From: Heracleum sosnowskyi
Lineage: Eukaryota; Streptophyta; Magnoliopsida; Apiales; Apiaceae
Direction: 5' to 3'
Length of the DNA stretch: 64,000 bases
Assembly: GCA_030848705.1 (NCBI GenBank)
Contig: CM061239.1
Location: 89,262,363-89,326,362, forward strand
Shown here: positions 25,798-37,100 of the stretch, piece by piece
How positions within the stretch are numbered: position 1 is the stretch's first letter
Layout of the letters: each line of letters starts with the position of its first letter
Notes under the pieces: generated by a model
What the model was told of the DNA's origin: nothing
The model's database searches: none
The model's input: only the letters and a program-made list of their open reading frames with translations
Position numbers and translations under genes: made by a program

Positions 25798-28700
25798 ATG
25801 AATAAAAGAGTCATATGGATCTTGGACAGTGGATGCTCAAGTCACATGACTGGTGATATAGCCCTGCTATCACAATTTGAGGAAAAGGCTGGCCCATCAG
25901 TAACCTTTGGAAATGACAACATTTGTTATACCATGGGATATGGCAGTGTCAAATCTGGAAATGTCATTATTGAAGATGTAGCATTTGTTGAAGGACTGAA
26001 GCATAACCTCTTGAGTATTGGACAATTCACCAACAGGGGTTTCAAAGTGGAATTTGATGAAGATCAATGTCTAATCTCAAAAAGAGGAAGTGGTGAAGTT
26101 GTTTTAACTGGTGTGAAGAAAGGAAGCTTGTTTGTAGCTAATCTCAAGGCTGCAGACAAGGGTGAAATTTGTTGTTTCTACACTAAGGCCACAAATGAAG
26201 AATTCTGGCTATGGCACAAGAAACTGTCTCACTTGAATGTTCAGGCAATGAACTCTCTGACAAAGAGAGAACTCATAAGAGATATGCCTGCCTTGGAGTT
26301 TGTGCAAGATGGAGCATGTGAAGCTTGTCAAAAAGAGAAGATCAAAAGATCAAGTCATAAGAACAAATTGCTCAATACAAACTCAAAGCCTCTGCAGTTA
26401 ATTCACATGGATCTGTTTGGCCCTGTGAATGTAATGTCTCTTTCCAAGAAGAAATATGCTCTAGTGATGGTTGATGATTATTCAAGATACACTTGGGTGG
26501 AATTCCTATTCTCCAAGGATGAAGCACCTCAAGTTATTATAGAGCATATCAAGAGGGTTGATAGAGAAGCACAAAGTACTGGTTCCTCTGTAGTTACTTT
26601 GAGAAGTGATAATGGGACTGAGTTCAGAAATTCAACATTGTATGAGTTTTGCAAATATAAAGGAATTTCTCAACAATTTTCAGCTCCTAGAACTCCTCAA
26701 CAAAATGGAGTAGTTGAGAGAAAGAATAGAACTCTCATTGAAGCTGCAAGGACAATGCAGTTGGATGCAAAGTTACCTATGTGCAAAATAGAACATTGAT
26801 CAATAGGAAGTCTGGAAAAACTCCTTATTCATTAATGACTGGCAAAAGAGCATCCTTCAAGCATCTTCATGTGTTTGGAAGCAAGTGCTTTTTGATGAAA
26901 GATACCTCTGAGCATGTTGGAAAATTTGATGCTAAGGCATTTGAAGGTATTTTCATTGGATACTCTATGGAAAGGACAGCATACAGGGTATTTGTACCTG
27001 AGCAACATAAAGTTATGTAAAGTATGGATGTTACCTTTGATGATAAGAAAACTCCTGGACTTAAAACAAGTGATCAAGACAGTGTGCCATTAAGATTTGA
27101 AAATCAAGGATATCTAGAGGATTCTGAAAGTGAAGATGAACCTCCTGTTCAAACTGTTCCAGAAAATGAAATTCTTGAAGTTGATGATCTTCTTCAAACA
27201 CCTGTGCAAGGGTTCACAAACACAGGGGGAGAAGAGGAGAATGCAACTGTCAATCAAACTGAGCTTGGAACAGGTCAAGGAAATGAACAGGGTCACACAA
27301 GGAAATGAGACAGAGCCCACACTAGGGATCAAATCATTGGAGATCCTGGTGAGGGAGTTAAAACAAGAAGGGCAACACTGAATACATGTCTGTATAGCTG
27401 CTTTCTGTCACAAGAGGAACCTAAAGTAATTGAAGAAGCTTTGAAGAATTCTGACTGGATTGTTGCTATGCAAGAAGAATTGAATCAATTTGAGAAAAAC
27501 AAAGTATGGGAGCTAGTGCCACCTCCAGAAGGAAAGAATGTTATTGACACCAAATGGGTGTTCAGAAACAAGATGGATGAAGAAGAAGTGGTTATTACAA
27601 ACAAAGCAAGGTTGGTTTCCAAAGGATACTGTCAACAAGAGGGCATTGACTATGATGAGACATTTGCACCTGTAGCTAGACTAGAAGCCATCAGAATATT
27701 CTTAGCTTTTGCAGCTCACTCAGATTTCAAGGTGTATCAAATGGATGTGAAAAGTGCATTTCTCAATGGTGATCTTGCTGAAGAAGTTCATGTGTCTCAA
27801 CCACCTGGCTTTGAGAATGAAAACTTCCCAAACTTTGTATATAGACTGCTCAAGGCACTCTATGGACTCAAACAGGCACCTAGAGCCTGGTATGAAACTC
27901 TATCTCAATTCCTTCTTGAGCATCAATTTACCAGGGGTACAATTGATAAAACTCTATTCTTCAAGAAGCATGGAAATGATATCATTCTGGTTCAAATCTA
28001 TGTAGATGATATCATCTTTGGCTCTTCAAATGAAAAACTCTGTGAAAGGTTCTCTAAGTTGATGCAGAGCAAATATGAGATGAGTATGATGGAAGAGTTA
28101 ACCTACTTTCTAGGTTTGTAAGTACATCAAAAGGAGGATGGCATCTTCATAAACCAATCAAAGTATGTCAAAGATCTTTTGAAGAAATATGGTTTAGAAG
28201 ACTCATCCCCTGCAAAAACTCCCATGTCCACTGCTGTCAAGCTTGATGAAGACAAGAAAGGCAAAAGAGTAGACATCAAGGTTTACAGAGGCATGGTTGG
28301 ATCATTACTCTATCTCACAGCTAGCAGGCCTGATATTATGTTTGCCACATGCTTATGTGCAAGGTTCCAATCTGATCCTAAGGAATCTCACATGATGGCT
28401 ATCAAAAGAATCTTCAGGTATCTGAAAGGGACTCCTAATCTTGGGCTATGGTATCCAAAGGGCACTGGGTTCAACCTGGTTGGTTACACAGACTCTGATT
28501 ATGCTGGATGCAGAATTGACAGGAAAAGCAACTCTGGAAGCTGCCAATTCTTAGGTCAAAGGTTAGTGTCCTGGTTCAGTAAGAAACAACAATCCACAGC
28601 AACATCTACAGCTGAGGCTGAATATATTGCTGCTGGAAGTTGATGTGCTCAATTGCTTTGGATTAGAAATCAACTTATGGATTATGGACTGGTATTGGAA

Positions 28701-28963
28701 CACATACCTCACCTCTGATGTGTGACAACACTAGTGCAATATCCATAGTTGCCAATCCTGTAAATCATTCTACTACAAAGCACATTGAGATCAGGTACCA
28801 TTTCATTAGGGAACATGCTGCAAATGGTACCATAGAAGTCTCTTATGTTCCAACTGAGAAACAATTAGCTGACATATTTACTAAACCTCTAAATGAAGCT
28901 GTCTTCAACAGACTTGTGAGTGAAATTGGAATGCTTAATCCTTCATTTAGTTGTTCCAAGTAA
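25798..28963 (+). pseudogene. pol: Copia-H pol, broken
   Basis: Protease (LDSGCSSHMTG, about 25822), integrase zinc finger (WHKKLSHL near 26212, CEACQKEK near 26320), integrase core (MDLFGP near 26407, SDNGTEF near 26605, QQNGVVERKN near 26698), RT (YVDDIIFGS, about 28000) and RNase H (GYTDSDYAGCRIDRKS, about 28481) appear in that order, the copia order. A deletion of a few tens of bases near 26778 removes the FWAEA-type block and shifts the frame. Stops follow at 27018, 27306, 28119 and 28641, and a second frameshift lies near 28700. The final segment ends at 28963. It would normally cut Gag-Pol, copy RNA to DNA and integrate it. Confidence 0.93.
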
Positions 28964-29674
28964 GTATGCTAGTTAATTGTTACAGCAGTAAATTTTCATT
29001 GTATTTAAATGCTCTATTCAGATGGAGTGAAAATTAGCTGAGATATGATTTATAAATATTTCAGTATTTTACTGCATATTTTTCAAATCATACTTTTCTA
29101 AGAAGTTATGAGTTTTTAAGACATCTCTACATAGGTGATCTTGAGAGTTCACGACTTAGTTCAAATCAAACAAACTTATATCGCAAACTGTTGAAATTGT
29201 GAGACTTTGCGATATAGTTCATTTCATGAGTTTGCGACATAGTTCATTTTTTGACTTCGCGACTTAGAATAACTATATCGACAAGTCTCCATATTTGATA
29301 GGATTTTGATTTAAATTTATTTTATTTCAATTTTTGATTTAAGTCTGACAAAATGCTTAAAATTTCAAAAAGAGAGTTTTAGACAGGGTATTTTCACTAT
29401 ATCGCAAAGTCATCCAAATTCTCTTATCCTCAAGACTTTGCGACATAGTTCAATTCAGGACTCTGCGATATACTTTGCAAGACTTTGCGGTACATGCCAT
29501 TTTGAGACTTCGCGACATACAATTAGTCTGTACATATTCATAACTCTATATCGCAGTGTCTCTATCATATAAATACTTTTTGTCGACCGTTCACAACTTC
29601 TCACTATGTCTATTGCTCTCAATTTCTAAAACCTAAACTCTTCTCTCTCTTCTTCAATCTCAATCTCAATTTCA
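28964..29674 (+). repeat. Copia-H pol-ORF3 spacer with inverted copies of the LTR motif
   Basis: No ORF. Between about 29140 and 29550 it holds roughly a dozen copies of a GACTTTGCGACATAGTTC-type motif, about two thirds of them in reverse orientation relative to the LTR array. One copy (about 29434-29450) is the exact reverse complement of 17 bases of the LTR unit near 22563. A pyrimidine-rich CTCTTCTCTCTC run precedes the ORF3 ATG. Confidence 0.85.
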
Positions 29675-31167
29675 ATGCCACCGAAATCTCAAACAGCTTC
29701 CTCTTCAAACCCTTTAACCATTCCCAAAGAAACAAATCTTCTCACCATTACCTATGAGGCTGAGGCTAACCCAAGGTACAAGTGTTTTGTACGGTTCTTG
29801 AACACTTCCTACCTACGCCAAGCCCTAACCCTGAACCCTACCTTGTATGTCGATGTGTTGGAAGGATTCTGGAGAACGGTGTTGGTATCAACAATGGCTA
29901 GGGAAGATGGAACCTCATTCCAGGAGGTTAATTGTTCAATTGGAGGCAAACACTTCCAGTTTGGGGAAAAGGAAATCAATGAAGCTTTGGGGTTCAAGGT
30001 GGAGGGTCATGACCAAGAAGCTACTGATACTCAAATTGTAGACTTCATGACCTTCATTCTGTATGCTGATGAGATAGATACTGGAAAGCTCAATAAGAAG
30101 TTTGTGAGGAGGGAGTTGTCATTTCTGTTTGACGCACTCCAGAAGGTGTTTCTATGCAGGAAGACAGGATGGGACCATATCAGTCACATTGCTGTGAAGC
30201 TAGACTACTCCCTGGCCAACAACCAGGAGATCAATGTGGGAGCCATAATTCTCAAGGAATTGGCTCAGAGGCTAGGCAGGACAGTTCGTGGTAGAGGTAA
30301 TGACATCTTTTATCCTCGCTTCATTCAGTGTATTTTAAATTACCTTGATGCAAATATACATGAACTTGAGGGTATAGATAAAAATAAAATGGCTTATTCC
30401 AAGTCCATGTCCAAGATACTATTTGGGTCATTGGACATAAGGAATCATGTTGATGTGAGGCTAAGTGTGACCCAGCATATGCAGGACACATTTGAATCAT
30501 ATCAACTTGCTAAGCCAATATACCATGCTCTTTCCTGGACAGGGGAGGCTGAGACTGTAGGAGCTACACAGTCTAACCCTAGCCTCCCTATCCCATCCAG
30601 TAACCCTCCTGCAAACACAACTGTAGAAATTAGGGAGCCAAGTGCACCAGTCTCTCAAAAGATTGGTGTTACTAAAAAGAAGACAAAGAAGAGAACCCTT
30701 GCTATAGTAAATGAATCTGTAGATTTAGGAAGTGAGGAACCTGAGTCACAGCTTACTAGACAAAAGAAGAAATCCAAAACTATAGCCACCACTGAATCCT
30801 CCCAACAGGATTTAGATGTGCAAAAAGGGGTACACCTATTACTGTCAATGTCCTCTCAACAGGGCATTGGTACTGAAAAGAGCAGCCTCCCCACTGCAAC
30901 CTGTACAGAGTCTGCACAAGGTCAAGAACTCACTCTTGACCCCAGTGGTAATAAGGGTGGTACTACACAGAGTGGAGAGCACATCACTGTTGAAACTCCT
31001 CCTATTTCTCAGGGGGAGTTGCCCAAATCTACTCTAAACACATCTTTTCTTCCAGAATCTGCATCTCAAATTTCTTCAAATCAAGAAAGTCATTCTTATG
31101 ACAATCTTGAACTTGATCACTCACTTCCTGATTCTGTGAGTGAGCCCCTTTCAAGTGACATGGTGCT
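29675..31167 (+). pseudogene. Copia-H ORF3, 5' part
   Basis: An ATG at 29675 opens a frame that runs without a stop up to the Copia-N insertion at 31168. The first about 250 residues form a probably globular part (blocks such as EINEALGF and KKFVRRELSFLFDALQ), with the same outline as ORF3 of Copia-N and Copia-A. A Ser/Thr/Gln-rich, probably disordered part with a basic cluster (KKKTKKRTL) follows. The frame resumes at 43161 beyond Copia-N. I see no signal peptide or membrane helix. Function unknown. The apparent end at 31225 lies in the Copia-N LTR and is not real. Confidence 0.8.
31163..31167 (+). repeat. Target site duplication GTGCT, left copy
   Basis: GTGCT directly precedes the Copia-N 5' LTR and recurs directly after its 3' LTR. 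Confidence 0.95.
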
Positions 31168-31769
31168 TGTTAGATCAGAATTCAATGATCGTCAGAAGCT
31201 AGACTCAACTGATCAGGATTGCTGACGTCATCAGTATTGCATGGTCATCAGTATTTGATCAAGCGTCAGTATCTTATTGATCATCAGGATTCCTACTCAG
31301 ACTATGATCAGGTTTGATCATCAGGACTTGAAGCTGATCAGGATTCCTACTTCGAGTTATATTTGGAGTCTAGATAAACATGGAAGTTTGTTCCTGGTTT
31401 GTAGAATGCAGCTATCGATTAAAGATATGTTTCTATCTTTGTTATGATTAGGACTTATCTTGTTATTGATAGAGAAGCTGTGTGCACTATATAAACACAG
31501 TTTTGGTTTCGATTTATGTACTTATCAGAGAGAGAGAACATAATCGGAGAGAAGCTCTTAAGAACAGAATTTCTTGAGAGAGTTTTTGTAAGCTAGCAGC
31601 TCTTAAGAACATCAGAATTTCTTAAGAGAGTTTGTAACAGTTTTATATCAAAGTTAATAAAGCTGTTATTGTTATTGTTATTGATCTTTCATATTTGTGT
31701 TATATAAAGTCGAGAATCTTATACAATTGTATTCAACCCCCTTCTACAATTGTTATTTACTGGGCAACA
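31168..31769 (+). repeat. Copia-N 5' LTR, 602 bp
   Basis: TGTTAGATCA at the start, GGCAACA at the end. Between 31211 and 31346 lie about eight copies of an (A)TCAG(G/T)(A/T)(T/C)T motif, all in the same orientation. A TATATAAA box follows at 31488-31495. A later part has AAGAACAGAATTTCTTGAGAG and a near-copy (31560-31633). Confidence 0.97.
31488..31495 (+). promoter_or_regulatory. TATA box of Copia-N LTR promoter
   Basis: TATATAAA in the context CACTATATAAACACAG, shared almost unchanged with the Copia-A LTR although the two LTRs otherwise differ. It would place the transcription start some 25-35 bases downstream. Confidence 0.75.
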
Positions 31770-31771
31770 AT

Positions 31772-31783
31772 TGGTATCAGAGC
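31772..31783 (+). promoter_or_regulatory. Copia-N primer binding site (initiator tRNA-Met)
   Basis: TGGTATCAGAGC two bases after the LTR, 48 bases before the gag ATG. Confidence 0.95.
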
Positions 31784-31819
31784 AAACTGATTTAATTCTG
31801 AATCAGATACGATCTAAAG

Positions 31820-34132
31820 ATGTCGACAACCAAGTATGAAAGCATGAAGATTCCCATCTTGAAGATATTAGAATATCCCACATGGAGGGTAAAGATGCTG
31901 ATGTACCTGGAGGCTATGGATCCCGACTACTTGGACAGGATTCGTGATGGACCATATATACCAACAAAGTTCGTAGAACGAACAGATACAGTACCAGAAC
32001 ATTATGTGGTCAAAGCTAAAGCTGAATGGACTCCAGAAGAAAAAGCTCATGTACTCAGGGAACCAAAGATAAAGAATATCTTGCATAATAGCCTTGATGC
32101 TGTTATGTCCAACAGAGTGATTGCATGCAAGTCTTCAAAAGAAATCTGGGATACTTTGGAAACTCAGTGCCAGGGATCTGCATCTGTCAAGAAAAACAGA
32201 AGGGCTCTATTGATTCAAGAATATGAGCAATTCGATGCAAGACCTGAAGAGAGCCTGACTGATCTATATGATAGATTCCTGACACTATTGAACAGCTTAT
32301 CCTTAGTTGACAAAGTATATGAAACTGAAGATTCAAACACCAAATTTCTTAGAGCTTTACCTGAAGAATGGGATACTCAGACCTCAATCATTAGACACCA
32401 GTATGATCTGAACATTGTGTCTCTTGATGAGATCTATGGGATGCTAAGAACTCATGATCTTGAAGTTCAACAGAGAAAGAACAAGAAAAGCAGCAAGGCA
32501 AAGTCAATTGCTTTGAATGTAGAAGCAAAATCAAAAGGGAAAGCTATGGAGGTCTCTAGAAGGAAAGCGAGAGTAGCTGAGTCAGATCCTGACGACTCTT
32601 CATCAGATACTGATGGCAATCCTGATGCCAATACTGGTGATGAATCTTCTGATTCAGACATGGAAGAGATGGTTGCTATGATTGTCAGAAACTTCAGAAG
32701 GATGAAGTTCAGGAAGAATAGAAGACAAGGCAACTTTCAGAAAAAGACCTTCAAAGCAGACAAAGACAAGTATATCAAAAAGGACAGCAAGGGTAGCAAA
32801 TTTGACAAGTCAAAGGTTAGATGCTACAAGTGTAATGGTATGGGTCACTTTGCTTCTGAATGCAACAAGACAAAGGCACTCATCACATCAAGCAAGGATT
32901 GGATGGACTCTTCCTCAGAATCTGATACTGAGGTAGTCAACTATGCGTTAATGGCCAATGCTGATGTAACTGCTGCTCCTGATGATAAGGTACTAAATAC
33001 TATCTTTGATTTTGATACTGATAATGCTTCTGAGTTAAGACGTTTTCTAAAGTCATTACATATTAGCTTTAGAAGTCAAACTGCTGAGAATACTAGAATC
33101 TTATCTGAGATGTCTGACCTTAGAAAAAGGAATGAGATATTAGAAGCTGAATTTTCTCGTATGCAAGAAGTACAAAAAGAATGTGATAATGCTAAACACA
33201 TGCACTTAGAGATGACATCTAAATGTACTTCCCTTGAAAAAGAACTTGAATATGCTAATGAGAAAATCAGAACCTGGACAGACTCTGGTAGGAAATTTCA
33301 TGAGATTAATACCTCTAAGAATTGGAAAGAGTGTCTAGGATATAAGTCAGATGAGGATAAGAAATTGAAAGAGAAAATTGTCATTGATGAGACAGTTAGT
33401 CCAAAGACCTATAGACATGTTATAGACTCAACCAAATCTAAGATTACTCCTGTTAATTTTGTTTTTGGTAAGGATTCCAATTCTACTTTTGAAAAGGGAT
33501 CTTCTTCTACTCAAGGAATTAAAATTATAAAGTCTAAACCTGTCATGAACAAAGTCACTAAGAATCTAGGTCTATTGTCTCAGAAACAGCTTAAAGATAA
33601 AATCTGTGAGGTTACAGATAAGAAAAAGGAAGCTACTGTTAAGAGAAACAGGAATGGTAAAGTTGGGATCAATAAAGAGAATGGTTATAAATATATCCCA
33701 AATGCACCTAGAAAGTGTTGTTTTAACTGTGGTAACTCTAATCATCTTGCTATTGATTGTAAGAAGAGTAAGAAGAAGATTACTGATATTCCTAAGTCTG
33801 ATGTTAGGAATAGATCAGTACTCTATAAACCGCAGAAGTCCTGTTTTCATTGTGGTAGTCTATGGCATTCTATTTATACATGTAAAGAGTATCATGATTT
33901 GTACTATAATTTTTATGATCTATTGCCTAAGTTTGAAAGTAGTACAAAGTCTGATAGAACTGAAAATGTCATAATGAAGCATGCTTTTGTTAATACTGAT
34001 ACTGACAAAGCAAATCCTGATGGAGTAAATCCTGTCAGGACTGCTAAAGTCAAAAAGTCTTCTGCTGTTAAAATTAATAAATTGCATGAGAAAGGAACCC
34101 AACATGTATGGGTTCCTAAGTGTTCTAACTAG
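31820..34132 (+). CDS. gag: Copia-N Gag, intact, 770 aa
   Basis: The start is the first ATG after the primer site. The N-terminal two hundred residues are the copia capsid region (KEIWDTLETQCQG near 32140, YDRFLTLLNSLSLVDK near 32267). An acidic Ser/Asp-rich linker (about 250-290) contains the family's NPD repeats. Three CCHC-type zinc knuckles follow: CYKCNGMGHFASEC near residue 335, CFNCGNSNHLAIDC near 633 and CFHCGSLWHSIYTC near 674. A coiled-coil rich part lies between the first and second. Gag packages the RNA in the cytoplasmic particle. It ends in TAG, followed at once by an acceptor-like sequence and pol in the same frame. The large size and extra knuckles fit SIRE-type Gag. Confidence 0.95.
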   Translation: MSTTKYESMKIPILKILEYPTWRVKMLMYLEAMDPDYLDRIRDGPYIPTKFVERTDTVPEHYVVKAKAEWTPEEKAHVLREPKIKNILHNSLDAVMSNRVIACKSSKEIWDTLETQCQGSASVKKNRRALLIQEYEQFDARPEESLTDLYDRFLTLLNSLSLVDKVYETEDSNTKFLRALPEEWDTQTSIIRHQYDLNIVSLDEIYGMLRTHDLEVQQRKNKKSSKAKSIALNVEAKSKGKAMEVSRRKARVAESDPDDSSSDTDGNPDANTGDESSDSDMEEMVAMIVRNFRRMKFRKNRRQGNFQKKTFKADKDKYIKKDSKGSKFDKSKVRCYKCNGMGHFASECNKTKALITSSKDWMDSSSESDTEVVNYALMANADVTAAPDDKVLNTIFDFDTDNASELRRFLKSLHISFRSQTAENTRILSEMSDLRKRNEILEAEFSRMQEVQKECDNAKHMHLEMTSKCTSLEKELEYANEKIRTWTDSGRKFHEINTSKNWKECLGYKSDEDKKLKEKIVIDETVSPKTYRHVIDSTKSKITPVNFVFGKDSNSTFEKGSSSTQGIKIIKSKPVMNKVTKNLGLLSQKQLKDKICEVTDKKKEATVKRNRNGKVGINKENGYKYIPNAPRKCCFNCGNSNHLAIDCKKSKKKITDIPKSDVRNRSVLYKPQKSCFHCGSLWHSIYTCKEYHDLYYNFYDLLPKFESSTKSDRTENVIMKHAFVNTDTDKANPDGVNPVRTAKVKKSSAVKINKLHEKGTQHVWVPKCSN

Positions 34133-34153
34133 TGTGTTTCTATTCTGATGCAG
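34133..34153 (+). promoter_or_regulatory. Acceptor-like sequence between gag stop and pol (Copia-N)
   Basis: TGTGTTTCTATTCTGATGCAG then GG: a pyrimidine-rich tract ending in CAG|GG. In this family pol is in the same frame as gag, so readthrough of the TAG would also yield a fusion. Compared with Copia-A and Copia-H, only the register of CAG|GG to pol is constant. Splicing is inferred. Confidence 0.45.
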
Positions 34154-37100
34154 GGTAAAAAGAAAAATGTGTTAGTCATGGATAGTGGATGTTCTGTGCA
34201 CATGACTGGAAACAAAGCCCTGTTATCAGAATATGAAGAAAAAGCTGGCCCAACTGTGTCTTATGGAGATGGCAACATTGGACAAACCTTGGGATATGGC
34301 AATATAATCATTGGAAATGTCATCATTGAAAAAGTAGCTCTAGTGAAGGGACTAAAACACAACTTGTTGAGTATTAGTCAAATCACTGACAGAGGTTATC
34401 ATGTCAATTTCTATTCCACACATTGTGAAGTAGTCAGTAAAGCAACAGGGAAGATAGCACTAACTGGCTACAGGCATGGTAACATATATGAAGCCAACAT
34501 TCTCTCAGATACTGATGGCTCCCCTACATGTTTCATCAGTAAAGCTTCAGTAGATGAAAGTTGGAATTGGCACAAGAAGCTTTCTCATCTCAACTTCAGC
34601 AACATCAATGAGTTGGTTAAGAAAGAGTTAGTAAGAGGATTACCTAATGTCTTATATACACCTGATGGACTCTGTGATGCATGCCAAAAAGCAAAACAAA
34701 GAAGGACATCATTCCAGAGTAAATCAGAATCCTCTGTTGAAGAACCATATCACATGCTACATCTTGATCTGTTTGGTCCAGTCAACATCATGTCCATCAG
34801 TAAGAAAAGGTACACTCTTGTAATTGTTGATGAATATTCTAGATTCACCTGGGTGTATTTTCTGCACAGAAAAGATGAAACTCCTGAAGTTCTGTTGGAT
34901 CATGTGAGGATGATTGAGACAACCACAAAGTACAAAGTCAAGATTCTGAGAAGTGATAATGGTACTGAATTTAAGAATTCAAAGATGGAAGAGTTCTGCA
35001 AATACAAAGGAATCATTCAACAATTCTCTGCTCCTGGCACACCTCAGCAAAATGGAGTAGTAGAAAGGAAGAATAGAACTCTTATTGAAGCTGGCAGAAC
35101 TATGTTGGAAGAAGCTAAATTACCTACATATTTCTGGGCAGAAGCAGTCAACACAGCATGCTATACACAAAATCTTACATTGATAAACAGGCATGGTGTC
35201 ACTCCTTATCAGTCACTCAAAGAGAAGAAACCAAGTCTGAAGCATTTGCATGTGTTTGGCTGTAAATGTTTTGTTCTCAGAACTCATCCTGAACAGCTAG
35301 GGAAATTTGAAACAAAGGCTGATGAAGGAATATTCATAGGTTATCCTACATCAAGAGCCTTCAGAGTTTTTAATTTGAGAACAAGAACTGTCATGGAGTC
35401 AATTCATGTATCTTTTGATGATAAGAAGATAACTGGAATCATTGAAGACTCGCATGATAGATTGTTATTTGAAAATGAAGCTTCCAAGGAACCTGAAGAA
35501 AGTGAATCAGAAGCTGTCCATTCATCCAGTACTGACGGGTCACCAAATCCTGATGACTCACCAGGTACTGATGGTGCTAATACTGATGATGCAAACAACA
35601 GTGATACAACTAGTAGTGCTAATGTTGAGGGGGAGCAACGGCATTCAACTACAAGTTCAGAGTCAACTCAATCATCAGGACAGAATTCTTCAGATACTGA
35701 TTCAAGTGAAGATCCTGATAACACATCAGGAGGACATAGCAATAATTCAGGGAGAGCTTCAAATCAATCAAATTCTTTCAATCAAGATAACACCAATCCA
35801 GGAGGAGCATCTACTTCAAGAAACAATTTGACACCAGCAAGGAAATGGACTAAAGATCATACTCCTGATTTGATAATTGGAGATCCTGATGCAGGTGTTC
35901 AAACAAGAAGTGCAACTCAGAATGAATGTTTATATAATAACTTTCTATCCAAGGAGGAGCCTAAGAAAGTTGAAGATGCACTTAAAGATGCTGATTGGGT
36001 TACTGCAATGCAAGAAGAACTGAATGAATTTGAAAGGAATGAAGTCTGGAAACTGGTACCAAGACCAAAGAATAGATCAATAGTTGGTACAAAGTGGATT
36101 TTTAAGAACAAGACTGATTCTGATGGAGTCATTATCAGAAATAAAGCTAGACTAGTTGCAAAGGGGTATTCCCAACAAGAGGGAATTGACTATGATGAAA
36201 CTTTTGCTCCTGTTGCAAGACTAGAAGCCATCAGGATATTTCTTGCTTATGCAGCACATAAGAAATTCAAGGTTTTCCAGATGGATGTTAAAAGTGCTTT
36301 CTTAAATGGTGAACTGGAGGAAGAAGTTTATGTTGAACAACCTCCTGGTTTCATTGATCCTAAATATCCAGATCATGTCTACAGACTGGATAAGGCACTT
36401 TATGGACTAAAGCAAGCTCCAAGAGCATGGTATGAAACCTTAGCTCAATTCTTACTGGAAAGTGGATTCAAAAGAGGTGCAATTGATAAAACTCTATTTT
36501 ATTTGAATCATGGTAAGGAGTTGCTGTTAGTTCAGATTTATGTTGATGATATCATTTTTGGGTCAACAAACAATAAGCTGTGTGAAAAGTTTTCCAAGCT
36601 TATGCAGTCAAGATATCAAATGAGCATGATGGGAGAAATGAGTTACTTTCTGGGTCTTCAAGTTAAACAGACTGATGAAGGGATTTTTATTAATCAGTCT
36701 AAATACACAAGGAATTTACTGACAAGGTTTAACATGCAAGACAGTACTCCTGCTTCAACTCCCATAGCTACAGCTACCAAACTTGATCCTGATCAAGGTG
36801 AAGAGGTAGATGTAACTCTCTACAGAGGAATGATTGGCTCTTTATTGTATCTCACTGCCAGTAGACCAGATATCATGTTTGCAACCTGTCTATGTGCAAG
36901 ATTTCAAGCAAAACCGAGAGAACCACATCTGATTGCAGTCAAAAGAATTTTCAGATATCTCAAAGGCACTCCTTCACTTGGCCTTTGGTATGCAAGGGAA
37001 TCAGATTTTGGGTTGTGTGGTTATTCAGATGCTGATTTTGCAGGATGCAAAATAGACAGGAAAAGTACTTCAGGAAGTTGTCAGTTTTTGGGTGGAAGAC

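Noticed and set aside
31168..31225. C-terminal end of the open frame running from 29675
   Set aside because: These residues are encoded by the Copia-N LTR; the real frame continues at 43161.
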